Source: Actinoplanes teichomyceticus ATCC 31121 (GTDB lineage: Bacteria > Actinomycetota > Actinomycetes > Mycobacteriales > Micromonosporaceae). Taken from it: a DNA stretch of 64,000 bases. Numbering within the stretch: the stretch's first letter is position 1; each line of letters begins with the position of its first letter. The position numbers and the translations under genes were made by a program. Shown one piece after another: positions 9,884 through 21,204 of the stretch. Under the pieces are notes generated by a model that saw nothing but the letters and a program-made list of their open reading frames with translations, was not told the DNA's origin and made no database searches. Location: assembly GCF_003711105.1 (NCBI RefSeq), contig NZ_CP023865.1, positions 1-64,000 on the forward strand, read 5' to 3'.

Positions 9884-10405
9884 ATGGTCTTGCGTCGACT
9901 GCTGGTCCTGTTGCTTCTCGTGCTGGGCGTGACGCCGGTGACGGCGGGTCCGGCCTGGGCGTGCTCGTGTGCGGGCTCCGGTGGCCCGGCGGACGCGGAT
10001 CTGGCATTCGTCGGAGTGGTCCGCTCGGTGCGTTCCACCGGCGCCGGGCAGCGGGTCGAGTTCGCCGTGGAGTCGGTGCTCAAGGGCACGGCGGGCGCGG
10101 TGGCGACGGTGCGGACGACCGGGCCGGACGACGCGTCGTGCGGGGTCGAGTTCGGTGCCGGCGGCCGGTACCGGGTCTACTCGGCACGCGGCTGGACCAG
10201 CCTGTGCAGCGGCAACGAGCCGCTGGGCGCCGGTCTCGCGGCCGGCGGGCGACGGTGGGACGCGCTGCGGTGGTCGATGATCCTGGCGGCCGGGTCGGCG
10301 GTGCTGCTGCTGGTGATCGGCGGCGAGATGTGGTGGCTGTGCCGGCGGCAGAAGCTGACCACCGCCGACCCCGGCGCCGCGCATCCGGCGCGCCGTAGGC
10401 CCTGA
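9884..10405 (+). CDS. Secreted/membrane-anchored TIMP-like (NTR-type) protein
   Basis: 173 residues. A signal peptide (LLVLLLLVLGVTPVTAGPAWA) is followed immediately by CSCAG at the predicted mature N terminus, then ADLAFVGVVRSV. A short Cys-first beta-barrel of this kind resembles tissue-inhibitor-of-metalloprotease/netrin-like domains. A second hydrophobic segment (about 130-150, ILAAGSAVLLLVIGG) and a basic tail would anchor it in the membrane with the domain outside. The TIMP-like label rests on the CSCA start and general pattern only. Substrate and role are unknown. Confidence 0.75.
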   Translation: MVLRRLLVLLLLVLGVTPVTAGPAWACSCAGSGGPADADLAFVGVVRSVRSTGAGQRVEFAVESVLKGTAGAVATVRTTGPDDASCGVEFGAGGRYRVYSARGWTSLCSGNEPLGAGLAAGGRRWDALRWSMILAAGSAVLLLVIGGEMWWLCRRQKLTTADPGAAHPARRRP

Positions 10406-10707
10406 GCCGGTGTGGTGCACCGGTGGACATCGCGGGTGGCGGCGGTGGGCTCGCCGGGACGGCCCGGTCGGTGAGCTCGCCCGCCGGCGGGGGCCGGGGT
10501 TGCGCGGGGTGACCGTGACCACGCACGGACAATGAAGGGCGCGGCGATCGCCCTGGACGCGCCAGCGGCCAGATCGCCGGGCCCGGCCTCCGCGGGAGCG
10601 ACGATCCGGACCCACCGCCCACATGGGACATCCCGGTCTTGATCTGGATTTTCCGGTTCGGCCTCCGCGGGAACGGCGCCGGCACCGCCTCGACCGGAAA
10701 TGATCAA
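10406..10707. other. Intergenic spacer between convergent genes
   Basis: About 300 bases separating the TIMP-like gene from the minus-strand gene at 10708. A short direct repeat CGGCCTCCGCGGGA occurs near 10585 and 10661. No gene is seen. Confidence 0.4.
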
Positions 10708-11274
10708 TCAGTAGTCGGCGAACACCGCGAAGCCACGCTCCGCGCAGCGGCGGTAGAAGCCGGCCAGGACGGCCAGCTCGGTGCGGGCGAACGTCCAGTG
10801 CGGAGCGTTGCCGGCATCGTCGCGCAGCCCGGCCAGCCGGTGGTCCAGCCACCGCAGCTGCTGCTCGGCGAGCCGCCCGCCGGCGATCGCGGTGCGCATC
10901 ACCGCCGCCACCGTGTCGAAGGTGACCAGGTCACCGAACTCCTCGTGGCCCTCGACGAAGCGCTCCAGGCCGCCGGCGATCCAGGCGCAGCCGTCCGGAT
11001 CGATCACCGGGTCCTCGTCCTCGGCGGCCGCGTCGGTCGCGTAGAGCACGCCCTCCAGGCCGAGAAGCAGGTCGACGAGCTCGGTGTACGCGGTGGCGCG
11101 CACCGTGCCGGTCTTGGCGATGTGCAGCGCGAGCGCGCCGGTGGGCGCGGCGATCTCCGGGGCGTCGGCGATCGCGCCGAAGTCGACGAACTCGGCGGGA
11201 GCCACCGGGTCGTAGTACTGGTTCGTCCGCGGCCAGTGCACCGCGACGTTGTCCAGGCCCTTGTCGTGCGCCAT
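10708..11274 (-). CDS. Uncharacterised soluble protein
   Basis: 188 residues beginning MAHDKGLDNVAVHWP. It has no signal peptide, no membrane segment and no motif I can name. It is acidic in the middle (DAAAEDEDPVIDPDG) with regular Leu/Ala-rich helices, and reads like a compact globular protein rather than a shadow frame. ATG 11274 is preferred over 11322 because an AGGAAGGG purine run lies about 8 bases upstream. It is divergent from gyrB. Confidence 0.7.
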   Translation of the reverse strand: MAHDKGLDNVAVHWPRTNQYYDPVAPAEFVDFGAIADAPEIAAPTGALALHIAKTGTVRATAYTELVDLLLGLEGVLYATDAAAEDEDPVIDPDGCAWIAGGLERFVEGHEEFGDLVTFDTVAAVMRTAIAGGRLAEQQLRWLDHRLAGLRDDAGNAPHWTFARTELAVLAGFYRRCAERGFAVFADY

Positions 11275-11801
11275 CGGGCAACCCTTCCTCGACCTGACCC
11301 TTGCGACCGTTCGGCCATGCACGGCCCGCGCGGGCGAGGTTACGACACCGGCGCCTGCCGCTGACAGGCAGTGTGGCAGTGAGTGCCGGTCCGGTCCGGC
11401 AGGCGCGCCCGGCCCGCAGCGTTTGCCATTGTGCGAGCGGGCTGCTCCGTGTAGGGGGAGACGTGGGAGGCAGGCTCAATCCCGCTACGGGACTCTCAGG
11501 CACCCTGAAGGGGTGCCGGACCCTCGCCAACTCGCTTCGGCGGAGTAGAATCGACGGCGACCGGGAAAACTGTGCTTGATCGTGGCGCGGCTGTTACACA
11601 CAGCCACCTTCGTCACGCTACGCGGTTTTTCCAGCCGATCACGATCCGCGGGCTGTCCGCGGCGACCGGCGCGCACGGTTCCACCGGTGGTCCGCTCTCC
11701 CGCGGTGTCATCTGTGGTGCGTGGTGTGCGCCGATCGCCGGTTGGGAGCCCGCCAACCCCGTGCGGGGCCCAGTGGGTCCGGCGCGAGAAAGCGGCCGAG
11801 G
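11275..11801. promoter_or_regulatory. Divergent upstream region of gyrB
   Basis: A 527-base gap. A -10-like TAGAAT is at 11546-11551. No clear -35 is seen, and it would leave a leader of about 240 bases before gyrB. No separate gene is convincing. Confidence 0.4.
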
Positions 11802-13754
<1,953 letters not shown>

Positions 13755-13767
13755 TCGCGCTGGTCAC

Positions 13768-13808
13768 GTGTCCACAACGCGGAGCACCTTTCCACAACGT
13801 TATCCACA
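13768..13808 (+). promoter_or_regulatory. Three DnaA boxes in the gyrB-gyrA gap
   Basis: Same-orientation 9-mers GTGTCCACA (13768-13776), CTTTCCACA (13788-13796) and a perfect TTATCCACA (13800-13808) lie 58 bp or more upstream of the gyrA start. The box spacing resembles that of oriC. A role in DnaA-linked control of gyrA is inferred. Confidence 0.7.
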
Positions 13809-13865
13809 GCATTTCGCGGGCTATCGTTCGCATTTGTCTGGTTTCACCTTGAGTAAGGGTTAACA

Positions 13866-16379
13866 GTGACTGACACTCCCGAGCCCCCCGGCGGCGACGA
13901 ACCCCAGGACGAGACCGGCGGTGGTGTGACCCAGCGCGTCGAGCCCGTCGGCCTCGAAGTCGAGATGCAGCGCTCGTACCTCGACTACGCGATGAGCGTG
14001 ATCGTCGGCCGGGCGCTGCCCGACGTGCGGGACGGCCTGAAGCCGGTGCACCGCAAGATCCTGTACGCGATGTACGACTCCGGCTTCCGGCCCGACCGCG
14101 GATACGTGAAGTGCGCCCGCGTGGTGGGCGACGTGATGGGCAACTACCACCCGCACGGCGACTCGTCGATCTACGACGCCCTGGTCCGGATGGGACAGCC
14201 GTGGTCGCTGCGGTACCCGCTGATCGACGGCAACGGCAACTTCGGCTCGCCGGGCAACGACCCGCCGGCGGCCATGCGCTACACCGAGTCGAAACTGTCC
14301 CCGCTGGCGATGGAGATGCTGCGGGACATCGACGAGGACACCGTCGACATGCAGGACAACTACGACGGGCGTACCCAGGAGCCGACGATCCTGCCGGCGC
14401 GCTTCCCGAACCTGCTGGTCAACGGTTCCGAGGGCATCGCGGTCGGGATGGCGACCAAGATCCCGCCGCACAACCTGCGGGAGATCGCGGCGGCGGTGCA
14501 GTGGTGCCTGGACCACCCGGAGGCGGACGAGGCGACCACCCTCGAGGCGCTCCTGGAGATCGTCAAGGGCCCGGACTTCCCGACGTACGGCCTGATCGTC
14601 GGGCAGTCGGCGATCATGGACGCGTACCGGACCGGCCGCGGCTCGATCCGGATGCGCGCGGTGGTCGAGGTCGAGGAGGACCCGCGGGGCCGGCCGTGTC
14701 TCGTGGTCACCGAGCTGCCGTACCAGGTGAACCCGGACAACCTCGCCGAGCGGATCGCCGAGCTGGTCAAGGAGGGCAAGCTCACCGGCATCGCGGACAT
14801 CCGTGACGAGTCCTCCGGCCGTACCGGTATGCGGCTGATCCTGGTGCTCAAGCGGGACGCGGTCGCCAAGGTGGTGCTGAACAACCTCTACAAGCACACC
14901 CAGCTGCAGGAGACCTTCGGCGCCAACATGTTGGCGCTGGTGGACGGCGTGCCCCGCACGCTGAACCTCGCGCAGTTCATCCGCTACTACGTCGAGCACC
15001 AGATCGAGGTCATCCGCCGGCGGACCGCGTTCCGTCTGCGCAAGGCCGAGGAGCGGGCGCACATCCTGCGCGGTCTGGCCAAGGCGCTGGACATGCTCGA
15101 CGAGGTCATCGCCCTGATCCGGCGGTCGCCCACGGTGGAGGACTCGCGCCAGGGTCTGATGACGCTGCTGGACGTCGACGAGATCCAGGCCACCGCGATC
15201 CTCGACATGCAGCTGCGCCGCCTGGCCGCCCTGGAGCGGCAGCGGATCATCGACGAGCTGGCGAAGATCGAGCTGGAGATCGCCGACCTCAAGGACATCC
15301 TCGCGAAGCCGGAGCGGCAGCGGGCGATCGTCTCCGAGGAGCTCGGCGAGATCGTGCAGAAGTACGGCGACGAGCGGCGTACCCAGATCATCCCGTTCGA
15401 CGGCGAGGTCTCCATGGAGGACCTCATCGCGCGCGAGGACGTTGTGGTGACCATCACACGAACTGGTTACGCGAAGCGCACGAAGGTCGACATGTATCGA
15501 TCGCAGAAGCGCGGCGGCAAGGGCGTGAGCGGCGCAACCTTGCGCCAGGACGACATCGTCTCGCACTTCTTCGTGATCTCCACACACGACTGGATGCTGT
15601 TCTTCACCAACAAGGGCCGGGTCTATCGGGCGAAGGCGTACGAACTTCCCGAAGCGAACCGTGTCGCGAAGGGACAGCACGTCGCGAACCTGCTGGCCTT
15701 CCAGCCGGACGAGCACATCGCGCAGGTCATCCAGATCCCCCACTACCAGGTGGCGCCCTACCTTGTGCTCGCCACTAAGAATGGGCTCGTGAAGAAGACC
15801 CGCCTCGACGAATTTGACTCCAACCGCAGCGGTGGCATTATCGCCATCAACCTGCGGGAGGATGACGAATTGGTGGGTGCGGCTCTGGTGGCGCCGGAGG
15901 ACGACCTCCTGCTCGTGTCCAAGCACGCCCAGGCGATCCGGTTCAACGCGACCGACGAGGCGCTGCGACCGATGGGGCGGGCGACGTCCGGTGTGATCGG
16001 TATGCGGTTCGGCGACAACGATGAGCTCCTCGCCATGGAGGTCGTGCGCGAGGGCATGGATGTGTTGGTTGCCACCAACGGTGGGTATGCCAAACGGACG
16101 CCGATCGAGGAATATCCGGTACAGGGGCGTGGCGGCAAGGGGGTGCTCACCGCGAAGATCACCGAACGTCGTGGTGGACTTGTCGGCGCTCTGGTGATCA
16201 GCCCGGAGGATGAACTGTTTGCCATCACCAGCAATGGTGGTGTCATCCGGACTCCCGTGAAGCCTGTACGGCGCACACGGGATCGGAACACAATGGGGGT
16301 CAAGCTGATGGACCTCCCTGAAGGTGTAACCATCGTGGCGCTTGCTCGCAATGCCGACGAGCCTGACGAACAGGACTAG
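13866..16379 (+). CDS. gyrA: DNA gyrase subunit A
   Basis: Breakage-reunion subunit of gyrase. The catalytic Tyr is Y139 in AMRYTE. The quinolone-resistance region reads [11 protein letters not shown], with Ser100 and Asp104 at the positions equivalent to E. coli S83 and D87, a susceptible-type sequence. The GyrA box QKRGGKG is near residue 545, and the C-terminal beta-pinwheel blades follow. The start is GTG 13866, 837 residues. The 3' end reads directly into the DUF3566 gene (3 bp gap). Confidence 0.97.
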   Translation: MTDTPEPPGGDEPQDETGGGVTQRVEPVGLEVEMQRSYLDYAMSVIVGRALPDVRDGLKPVHRKILYAMYDSGFRPDRGYVKCARVVGDVMGNYHPHGDSSIYDALVRMGQPWSLRYPLIDGNGNFGSPGNDPPAAMRYTESKLSPLAMEMLRDIDEDTVDMQDNYDGRTQEPTILPARFPNLLVNGSEGIAVGMATKIPPHNLREIAAAVQWCLDHPEADEATTLEALLEIVKGPDFPTYGLIVGQSAIMDAYRTGRGSIRMRAVVEVEEDPRGRPCLVVTELPYQVNPDNLAERIAELVKEGKLTGIADIRDESSGRTGMRLILVLKRDAVAKVVLNNLYKHTQLQETFGANMLALVDGVPRTLNLAQFIRYYVEHQIEVIRRRTAFRLRKAEERAHILRGLAKALDMLDEVIALIRRSPTVEDSRQGLMTLLDVDEIQATAILDMQLRRLAALERQRIIDELAKIELEIADLKDILAKPERQRAIVSEELGEIVQKYGDERRTQIIPFDGEVSMEDLIAREDVVVTITRTGYAKRTKVDMYRSQKRGGKGVSGATLRQDDIVSHFFVISTHDWMLFFTNKGRVYRAKAYELPEANRVAKGQHVANLLAFQPDEHIAQVIQIPHYQVAPYLVLATKNGLVKKTRLDEFDSNRSGGIIAINLREDDELVGAALVAPEDDLLLVSKHAQAIRFNATDEALRPMGRATSGVIGMRFGDNDELLAMEVVREGMDVLVATNGGYAKRTPIEEYPVQGRGGKGVLTAKITERRGGLVGALVISPEDELFAITSNGGVIRTPVKPVRRTRDRNTMGVKLMDLPEGVTIVALARNADEPDEQD

Positions 16380-16382
16380 TTG

Positions 16383-17279
16383 ATGCCGGAGACACAGGCG
16401 AAGTCGGGGGGCCCGGGGAGCTCAGCGACTCCGGACGATGCGGCGAAGAAGGACGGCGCCACAGCGAACGGACGCGAGACCGCCGGGCGCGCCGCTGTCC
16501 CCGCCGATGCCCCGTCCCCGCCGAAGTTCACCAGGGCGCCGGGCATGGCCCCGCCGCCCGGCGAACCACCCGCCGCCGGTACGGACGCGGCCGACGCGAA
16601 GCGGTCCGGCGGCCCTGCCGTGGCCAAGGCGTCGGCGGCCGTGCCGGTCGTGACCAAGGGCAAGGGCGCCGCGCCCGGGAGCGCCTCGGCGCGTCCCGGG
16701 ACGGCCTCCGGCTCCGTCACGGGGGCCGCACGCCCCGCGGGCAGCGCGCCCACGGTGACCCCGCCCGGTGCGGCCAAGCAGCGCACCGCGCCGGCCGGCG
16801 GGTCGGCGGCTCCGTCCGGTGCGGGCGGAACCTCGGCGGTCGGGGCTGCCCGAGTCTCCGAAGCGGTCCGCTCGGCGCGCTCCGCGGTCTCCTCGGCCGC
16901 GGCGCGTGGCCCGCGACGGGCCCGGCTGAACCTCAAGCGGATCGACCCGTGGTCCGTCATGAAGTTCGCGTTCGCGGTCTCGATCGTGCTCTTCATCGTG
17001 GTGGTCGTCGCGACCTCGGTGCTCTACCTGGCACTGGACACGATGGGTGTGTGGACCTCGATCAACGACAGCCTGCAGGACCTGGTCAACGCGAGCGGCG
17101 GCACGGAGACCTCCTCCGGCTTCCGGATCACCGCCTGGGGCGTGATCGGTACGTCGATGCTGATCGGCGCGGTCAACGTCGTGCTGTTCACCGCGCTGGC
17201 CACGCTCGGGGCGTTCATCTACAACGTGTGCGCCGATCTGGTCGGCGGCATCGAGCTGACGCTCGCCGAACGGGACTGA
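16383..17279 (+). CDS. DUF3566 membrane protein
   Basis: 298 residues. Residues 1-180 are Ala/Pro/Gly-rich and disordered. The conserved DUF3566 core follows, starting LKRIDPWSVMKFAFAVS, with membrane segments at about 193-217 and 249-281. The same gene sits after gyrA in mycobacteria (Rv0007), where function is unsettled but a link to the cell envelope/division is suspected. ATG 16383 is 3 bp after the gyrA stop, so it is co-transcribed. Confidence 0.9.
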   Translation: MPETQAKSGGPGSSATPDDAAKKDGATANGRETAGRAAVPADAPSPPKFTRAPGMAPPPGEPPAAGTDAADAKRSGGPAVAKASAAVPVVTKGKGAAPGSASARPGTASGSVTGAARPAGSAPTVTPPGAAKQRTAPAGGSAAPSGAGGTSAVGAARVSEAVRSARSAVSSAAARGPRRARLNLKRIDPWSVMKFAFAVSIVLFIVVVVATSVLYLALDTMGVWTSINDSLQDLVNASGGTETSSGFRITAWGVIGTSMLIGAVNVVLFTALATLGAFIYNVCADLVGGIELTLAERD

Positions 17280-17289
17280 CGAGCTGATC

Positions 17290-17327
17290 GGGTTGTGGGC
17301 CACCCCCGCTTTGGTGGCTCGCAACCC
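17290..17327 (+). terminator. Stem-loop terminator of the gyrBA-DUF3566 unit
   Basis: A 15-bp stem including two G-T pairs (GGGTTGTGGGCCACC with GGTGGCTCGCAACCC) encloses an 8-base loop. It starts 11 bp after the DUF3566 stop codon. No T-tract is seen. Confidence 0.75.
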
Positions 17328-17340
17328 GATGCAGTAAAGT
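17311..17340 (+). promoter_or_regulatory. Likely tRNA-Ile promoter
   Basis: TTGGTG (17311-17316), an 18-bp spacer and TAAAGT (17335-17340) lie 16 bases before the tRNA 5' end. The -35 overlaps the preceding terminator stem. Confidence 0.55.
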
Positions 17341-17355
17341 TCAGTCCGCAAGTGA

Positions 17356-17429
17356 GGGGCTATAGCTCAGTCGGTTAGAGCGCAGAGCTGATAACTCTGA
17401 GGTCGCTGGTTCGATTCCAGCTAGCCCCA
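17356..17429 (+). tRNA. ileT: tRNA-Ile (GAT)
   Basis: A full cloverleaf. The 7-bp acceptor stem GGGGCTA/TAGCCCC, the D arm, an anticodon stem with loop CTGATAA (GAT at 17390-17392), and the T arm GCTGG-TTCGATT-CCAGC can all be drawn. CCA is not encoded. The location after the gyrA/DUF3566 genes matches other actinobacteria. Confidence 0.97.
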
Positions 17430-17480
17430 CGGGCGATCGGGCGATCCCGGTCCGCGGACAGCGGACCAAGGATCGCCCGT
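17429..17480 (+). terminator. Stem-loop after tRNA-Ile
   Basis: The outer pair ACGGGCGATC/GATCGCCCGT (17429-17438 with 17471-17480) encloses an inner pair GGTCCGC/GCGGACC. It ends in GTCATGTCT, with no T-run. It probably separates transcription of the two tRNAs. Confidence 0.6.
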
Positions 17481-17603
17481 CATGTCTCTGGCGGTCGGTG
17501 GATGCCGCTGTCGCGGATGCGACACTCGTGGCGTCCTGGATCGCGGTGCGGCCTGATCGTGTCTAGTCTTGTGCGTCTGCGTTCCCGGACTTGGGGGTAG
17601 TCG

Positions 17604-17732
17604 ATGCTGAAGAAGCTTCTGGTCGTGGCGGCTGTGGTCAGCGCCGCTGCACTGGTGGTCAAGAAGGTCAAGGCCTCCAGCGACGAGCGCGCGCTGTGGC
17701 ACGAGGCCACCACCGCTCCCGATCTGCGCTGA
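17604..17732 (+). CDS. DLW-39 family small protein
   Basis: 42 residues starting MLKKLLVVAAVVSAAALV, then KKVKASSDERALWHEAT and TTAPDLR. It has one N-terminal hydrophobic helix and the conserved acidic/LW-E-AT segment of the short actinobacterial DLW-39 proteins, which occupy this same slot between tRNA-Ile and tRNA-Ala. GGGGGT lies 5-6 bases before the ATG. Function is unknown, and it is likely an inner-membrane microprotein. Confidence 0.85.
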   Translation: MLKKLLVVAAVVSAAALVVKKVKASSDERALWHEATTAPDLR

Positions 17733-17742
17733 GGCGCTTACC

Positions 17743-17815
17743 GGGGCCCTAGCTCAACTGGCAGAGCACCGCCTTTGCAAGGCGGGGGTTAGGGGTTCAA
17801 GTCCCCTGGGCTCCA
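17743..17815 (+). tRNA. alaT: tRNA-Ala (TGC)
   Basis: The acceptor stem GGGGCCC pairs with GGGCTCC (one G-T). Anticodon loop TTTGCAA has TGC at 17776-17778, and the T loop is TTCAAGT. Length is 73 bases, and CCA is not encoded. It begins 10 bp after the DLW-39 stop. Confidence 0.97.
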
Positions 17816-18890
17816 CTCTTCACGGCCTCTCACGGGCCAGACGCGAAGCCGGGATCCACCGGCTGCGGCACACTTCCAGCCATCTCTCCGGCGAATCGGA
17901 GCGGCGGTCCCGGCTCGGCCGGGGTAGGTCTCCGGCACGATCGGCGACGTGGGCCGATGGGTGCGGCCCCCCGAAGCCGGCTTGATCAGCACACCGACAG
18001 GGGTTCGGCCGTGCCCGGGCTTCGGACCGCTCCCGTCCGGGGCTTCCAGCTGTGTGCGCACCTGTTCAGGCAAGTCCACTGGCGTAGCAGCTCCGGGCTC
18101 CGAGCTGGATCTCCCCGGGGTTCCGGTGAGCGCAGTCCCGCTGGGCGTGCCGTTCTGGATCGCGGCGCGTTGTACGGCGGAGCGGGCTGGATGCTTTGGA
18201 GTCGGCTGCGGCGTCGGCCGATGCTGTGCTGTGGCCGGTGATCCGGAGGTGAGGCTGGCTTTCGCCGGGCAATCTCGGTCGCTTGCCGGCCCTCTGCGCT
18301 GAGTGAGCATGTGCGTTCGGTCCAGACGGCGGTACCGGTTGCCGGTGGGCGGTCAGCCGGCACGTGCCGGGGCGCGTCGGCTGGCCGGTATCCCGAAATG
18401 GCGCCGCTGCTCCGGTGCGCTGCCGTCGACTCCCGCAGGGGTGGAGTGAGGCGGTCGCCGGATGGCTGGGGCAGGACTGGCAGGACGAGCTGGCCCAGGC
18501 ACATGGCTGAGGTCGTCAGGTACCCGTGCGGTGCGGGCGTGTGGCCGGGTGGGTCGCCGCGGCCTGATCACGGGAGGAGACTGCAAGCGGTTGCCGCGGG
18601 GCCGGATCGTGGGCGGATGGCCGCGAGAACTGGTGATCATGATGGGTTGGACGCCGGCAAGGGGGAGCATGGCCGTCCCGCCATCGGCTTCGCTCCGGGG
18701 CCGGACGTGATAGACGCCACCGAGGCGGCAATCACGGTTTACCAGCCGGTTCTGTGGGCCCGGTCCGCGGCAATCTTGCTGGTGGGACGACATATCCGCT
18801 GGTCAGCGCCCGGCGAGTCCGGCCGAGGGCGGGTCGGCCCCGGTGGTTGCCGGTTATCCACAGAGGAGTGCGGCTGGACTGCGCGGGACC
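17816..18890. other. Gene-free region of about 1.1 kb
   Basis: Several open frames cross this stretch on both strands, but their translations are Arg/Pro/Ala-rich with no domain, and none has a good ribosome site. The minus-strand frame from 18310 runs over tRNA-Ala and is not a gene. A single DnaA box lies near the right end. Nothing else is recognised. Confidence 0.5.
18854..18862 (+). promoter_or_regulatory. Isolated perfect DnaA box
   Basis: TTATCCACA lies 28 bp before the proposed Nudix start. It is the only perfect DnaA box I found outside oriC and the gyrB-gyrA gap. Confidence 0.5.
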
Positions 18891-19415
18891 ATGGCGCCGG
18901 TTAGCCTGCGATTCGTGAGCGAACGAAGACGGGCGGCTGCCGTGATCGTGCGGGACGGCCGTGTGCTGATGGTGCACGAGCGCAGCCGGCGATCCGGTGG
19001 CGGCGAATGGTGGACCCTGCCCGGTGGTGGGCTACAGCCCGGCGAGACCCCCGAGGAGGCGGTGCGGCGCGAGGTCTTCGAGGAGACCGGGCTGGTGGTC
19101 AGTGACCTGCGATATGTGCTGGAGATGCCGTATCCGTCCGGTATGACATCGGTGTTCGCGGTGTCGGTGGCCGACGGGGAGCCGCGGGCCGGGCACGACG
19201 ACGGGACCGGGCCGGAGCCGCTCGGGCTCGACTGGCTGCCGGTGCCCGAGCTGCCGATCGAGACGAACGGCGTGCCGGTACCGCCCCTGATGGTGGTGCT
19301 CCCGACGATGGCGCCGGCCGAGCGGCACAGCAATCACACCGGCGAGGAGCCTGACACCGCCGACGCGGACGGGAGCGAGACGGCGATCGCGCGGCGGCGC
19401 TCCGCGACGAAGTAG
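18891..19415 (+). CDS. Nudix (MutT-type) hydrolase
   Basis: 174 residues. The canonical Nudix box GX5EX7REUXEEXGU fits residues 46-68: G46, E52, R60-E61, E64-E65, G67. It is preceded by [11 protein letters not shown] and the WTLPGG loop, typical of MutT-like nucleoside-diphosphate-linked pyrophosphohydrolases. Substrate cannot be told from sequence. The C-terminal 30 residues are polar and probably disordered. Start is uncertain: ATG 18891 or GTG 18915 (protein from SERRRAAAV). Its 3' end overlaps the convergent membrane gene. Confidence 0.88.
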   Translation: MAPVSLRFVSERRRAAAVIVRDGRVLMVHERSRRSGGGEWWTLPGGGLQPGETPEEAVRREVFEETGLVVSDLRYVLEMPYPSGMTSVFAVSVADGEPRAGHDDGTGPEPLGLDWLPVPELPIETNGVPVPPLMVVLPTMAPAERHSNHTGEEPDTADADGSETAIARRRSATK

Positions 19416-19756
19416 GCGCAGGCCGCGCCGTAGCTGAAGGTGAGCAGGAGGCCCAGGGCCCGGACCGGGACCGGTGGATACGGCAGCACCGCGACCGCCA
19501 AGGAGCCCACCGCCCATCCGGCGAGCAGCACGGTGTTGACCATGTCATGACGGCACCAGTGGCCGGCGCGGCGGTGCGCCTGCCGCCGGATCTCGACCGT
19601 GAACGCGTGCGCCATGCCCAGTGCCAGCAGGGCCAGCAGGACTGTCGCGAAGACGGAATGATGTCCACCGCCGACCGCGGCCATGGCGGTGGCACCGGTC
19701 ATCAGCGCGAGACCGCTGACGGTGCCGACTCGGGCTGTGCGGCGCTCCGGAACCAT
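19334..19756 (-). CDS. Small polytopic membrane protein
   Basis: About 140 residues with four hydrophobic segments, including [53 protein letters not shown] and [18 protein letters not shown], separated by charged loops. The hydrophobicity pattern argues for a real gene despite its 82-bp tail-to-tail overlap with the Nudix gene. The start is placed at the ATG with GGGGGAG just upstream (19756). ATG 19786 would add ten residues. The family is not recognised. Confidence 0.6.
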   Translation of the reverse strand: MVPERRTARVGTVSGLALMTGATAMAAVGGGHHSVFATVLLALLALGMAHAFTVEIRRQAHRRAGHWCRHDMVNTVLLAGWAVGSLAVAVLPYPPVPVRALGLLLTFSYGAACAYFVAERRRAIAVSLPSASAVSGSSPV

Positions 19757-19786
19757 CCTCTCCCCCACAACCCCAGCCATCGGCAT

Positions 19787-20440
19787 GATCCGCCAAGACC
19801 TGAGCGGCGGATGCCGGATGCCGACGGTCCGGGCTGGCCGAAAGGACTGGCGCGGATTCGAGGTGCGGATCTGGAAGGGAGCGGTGGGGAATGATCGCGG
19901 CGCCAGAAAAGGGCGTGGCCGGGCCGTTGGGAAAGGGCGGTTGGGCTGTCGGGGAAGCGGGCCGTTGAACCGGTGGGAAAGTGTGCGGTTGGGCCGTTTG
20001 GAAAGCGTGCGGTTGGACCGTTGGGAGGATGGGTCAGGCCGCCCGAACGGAAGGCGGAGAGGGGATACCGACGGTGTGCTGAGAATGGCGGTCCTTTCAA
20101 ACGCATCGCTGCCTGGTGATGTTCTGGGGACGAGGTAATGAGCGGGCGGCGCGGCGGTCTGTGATCACGGGCGGCCGACGGCCGGTTCGGTGTGCGAGCG
20201 TCCGGCGGTCTGCTGGCGGATGGCGGAGCCGTTGGCGCACGGTGCGTGGGCGGTGTGCCTGGTGGCCGGTCGGTGAGGCGGATGTGGCCCGCGCTGCCTC
20301 TGGTGGCCGGTCGGTGAGGCGGTTGTGGCACGGTACTGACGGGGCGCGCTCGTGGGGGCATGTGGTGGTGATGAGGAAGTCTTGGGTCACGGCCGGGTGA
20401 AGGCGCGGCGGGTGGCTGCGGGGCCAGGTTCGGAGTGATG
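19787..20440. repeat. Gene-free spacer with short degenerate repeats
   Basis: Two repeat patches are seen. Around 19915-20025 a GCGGTTGGGCCGTTGGGAAA-like unit recurs about five times. Around 20255-20330, CTGGTGGCCGGTCGGTGAGG followed by CGG-TGTGG occurs twice. No credible gene is seen. Confidence 0.55.
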
Positions 20441-21004
20441 ATGGCGGGCGTGATGGGAAGCCTGCAGACCGAATCCGCCCAGTCCCGCCCCGACCTGCTC
20501 GCCGCGCCGGTGGCCAAGGCCCTCGCCGTTTGGCCGGATGACGCCCCGATCGACGCCGACCAGGTGCTGGTGGCGCCGATCGACCCGGAACTGGCGGACA
20601 CCGCGGCGTTCTGTGAGGCGTACGGCATCACCCTGGCCGAGTCCGCCAACTGCGTCATCGTCGCCGGTCGCCGCGGGGACGTGACCCGATATGCCGCCTG
20701 TGTGGTGCTCGCCACGACCCGGGCCGATGTGAACGGGATGATCCGCCGTCACCTCGACGTCCGCAAATGCAGTTTCGCCCCGATGGACGAGGCGGTGTCG
20801 TTGACCGGCATGGAGTACGGCGGGATAACCCCGATCGGGCTGCCCGCCGACTGGCCGGTGCTGGTCGATTCCCGGGTGGTCGCGGCCCCGCACGTGATCG
20901 TGGGCTCCGGCGTCCGGCACAGCAAGATCGCGGTGGCCGGCCCGGCTCTGGGGGCTCTGCCGGGCGCTCAGGTGATCGAAGGTCTGGCGAAAGAGATCAG
21001 CTGA
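20441..21004 (+). CDS. Free-standing YbaK/ProX-type aminoacyl-tRNA deacylase
   Basis: About 187 residues covering one YbaK/EbsC domain (IPR-type tRNA editing fold). Features include CVIVAGRR, VVLATTRADVNG, the conserved Lys-containing KCSFAPMDEAVSLTGMEYGGITPIGLP segment and a final GSGVRHSKIAV. The family hydrolyses mischarged tRNA (for example Ala-tRNA-Pro or Cys-tRNA-Pro); which substrate is used here is unknown. Starts at 20438, 20441 or 20453 are all in frame, and 20441 has GGAG five bases upstream. proS, which has its own editing insert, lies 2.5 kb away. Confidence 0.85.
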   Translation: MAGVMGSLQTESAQSRPDLLAAPVAKALAVWPDDAPIDADQVLVAPIDPELADTAAFCEAYGITLAESANCVIVAGRRGDVTRYAACVVLATTRADVNGMIRRHLDVRKCSFAPMDEAVSLTGMEYGGITPIGLPADWPVLVDSRVVAAPHVIVGSGVRHSKIAVAGPALGALPGAQVIEGLAKEIS

Positions 21005-21123
21005 CCGGTCGGGCAGCACGTAATAGCGATCGACTCGGTGGATCACAGATTGTCCGGGCACGTCCGGCCGGATGGGGAACGTGGACAGGAGTCCTCACCC
21101 GGCCGAGGTGTCGACGCACGGGA

Positions 21124-21204
21124 GACCGGTCCGGTGGAATGACGCCTCCGGACCGGTCCGGTGGAATGACGACTCCGGACCGGTCCGTTGGAATGACGGC
21201 TCCG
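21124..21204. repeat. 27-bp tandem repeat, three copies
   Basis: The core GGACCGGTCCGGTGGAATGA followed by CGACTCC repeats with period 27 (GGAATGAC at 21136, 21163 and 21190). Its translation gives a 9-residue SGPVRWND-like repeat, but the surrounding frame looks non-coding. Further imperfect repeats containing GCGAAGAGGTCGGCCA continue to about 21480. Confidence 0.75.

Noticed and set aside
13860..15926. 688-codon open frame antisense to gyrA
   Set aside because: Shadow of gyrA; no domain and it would cover an essential gene completely.
17789..18310. Minus-strand open frame after tRNA-Ala
   Set aside because: Its end runs over the tRNA gene and the translation is Pro/Arg/Ser-rich without a domain.
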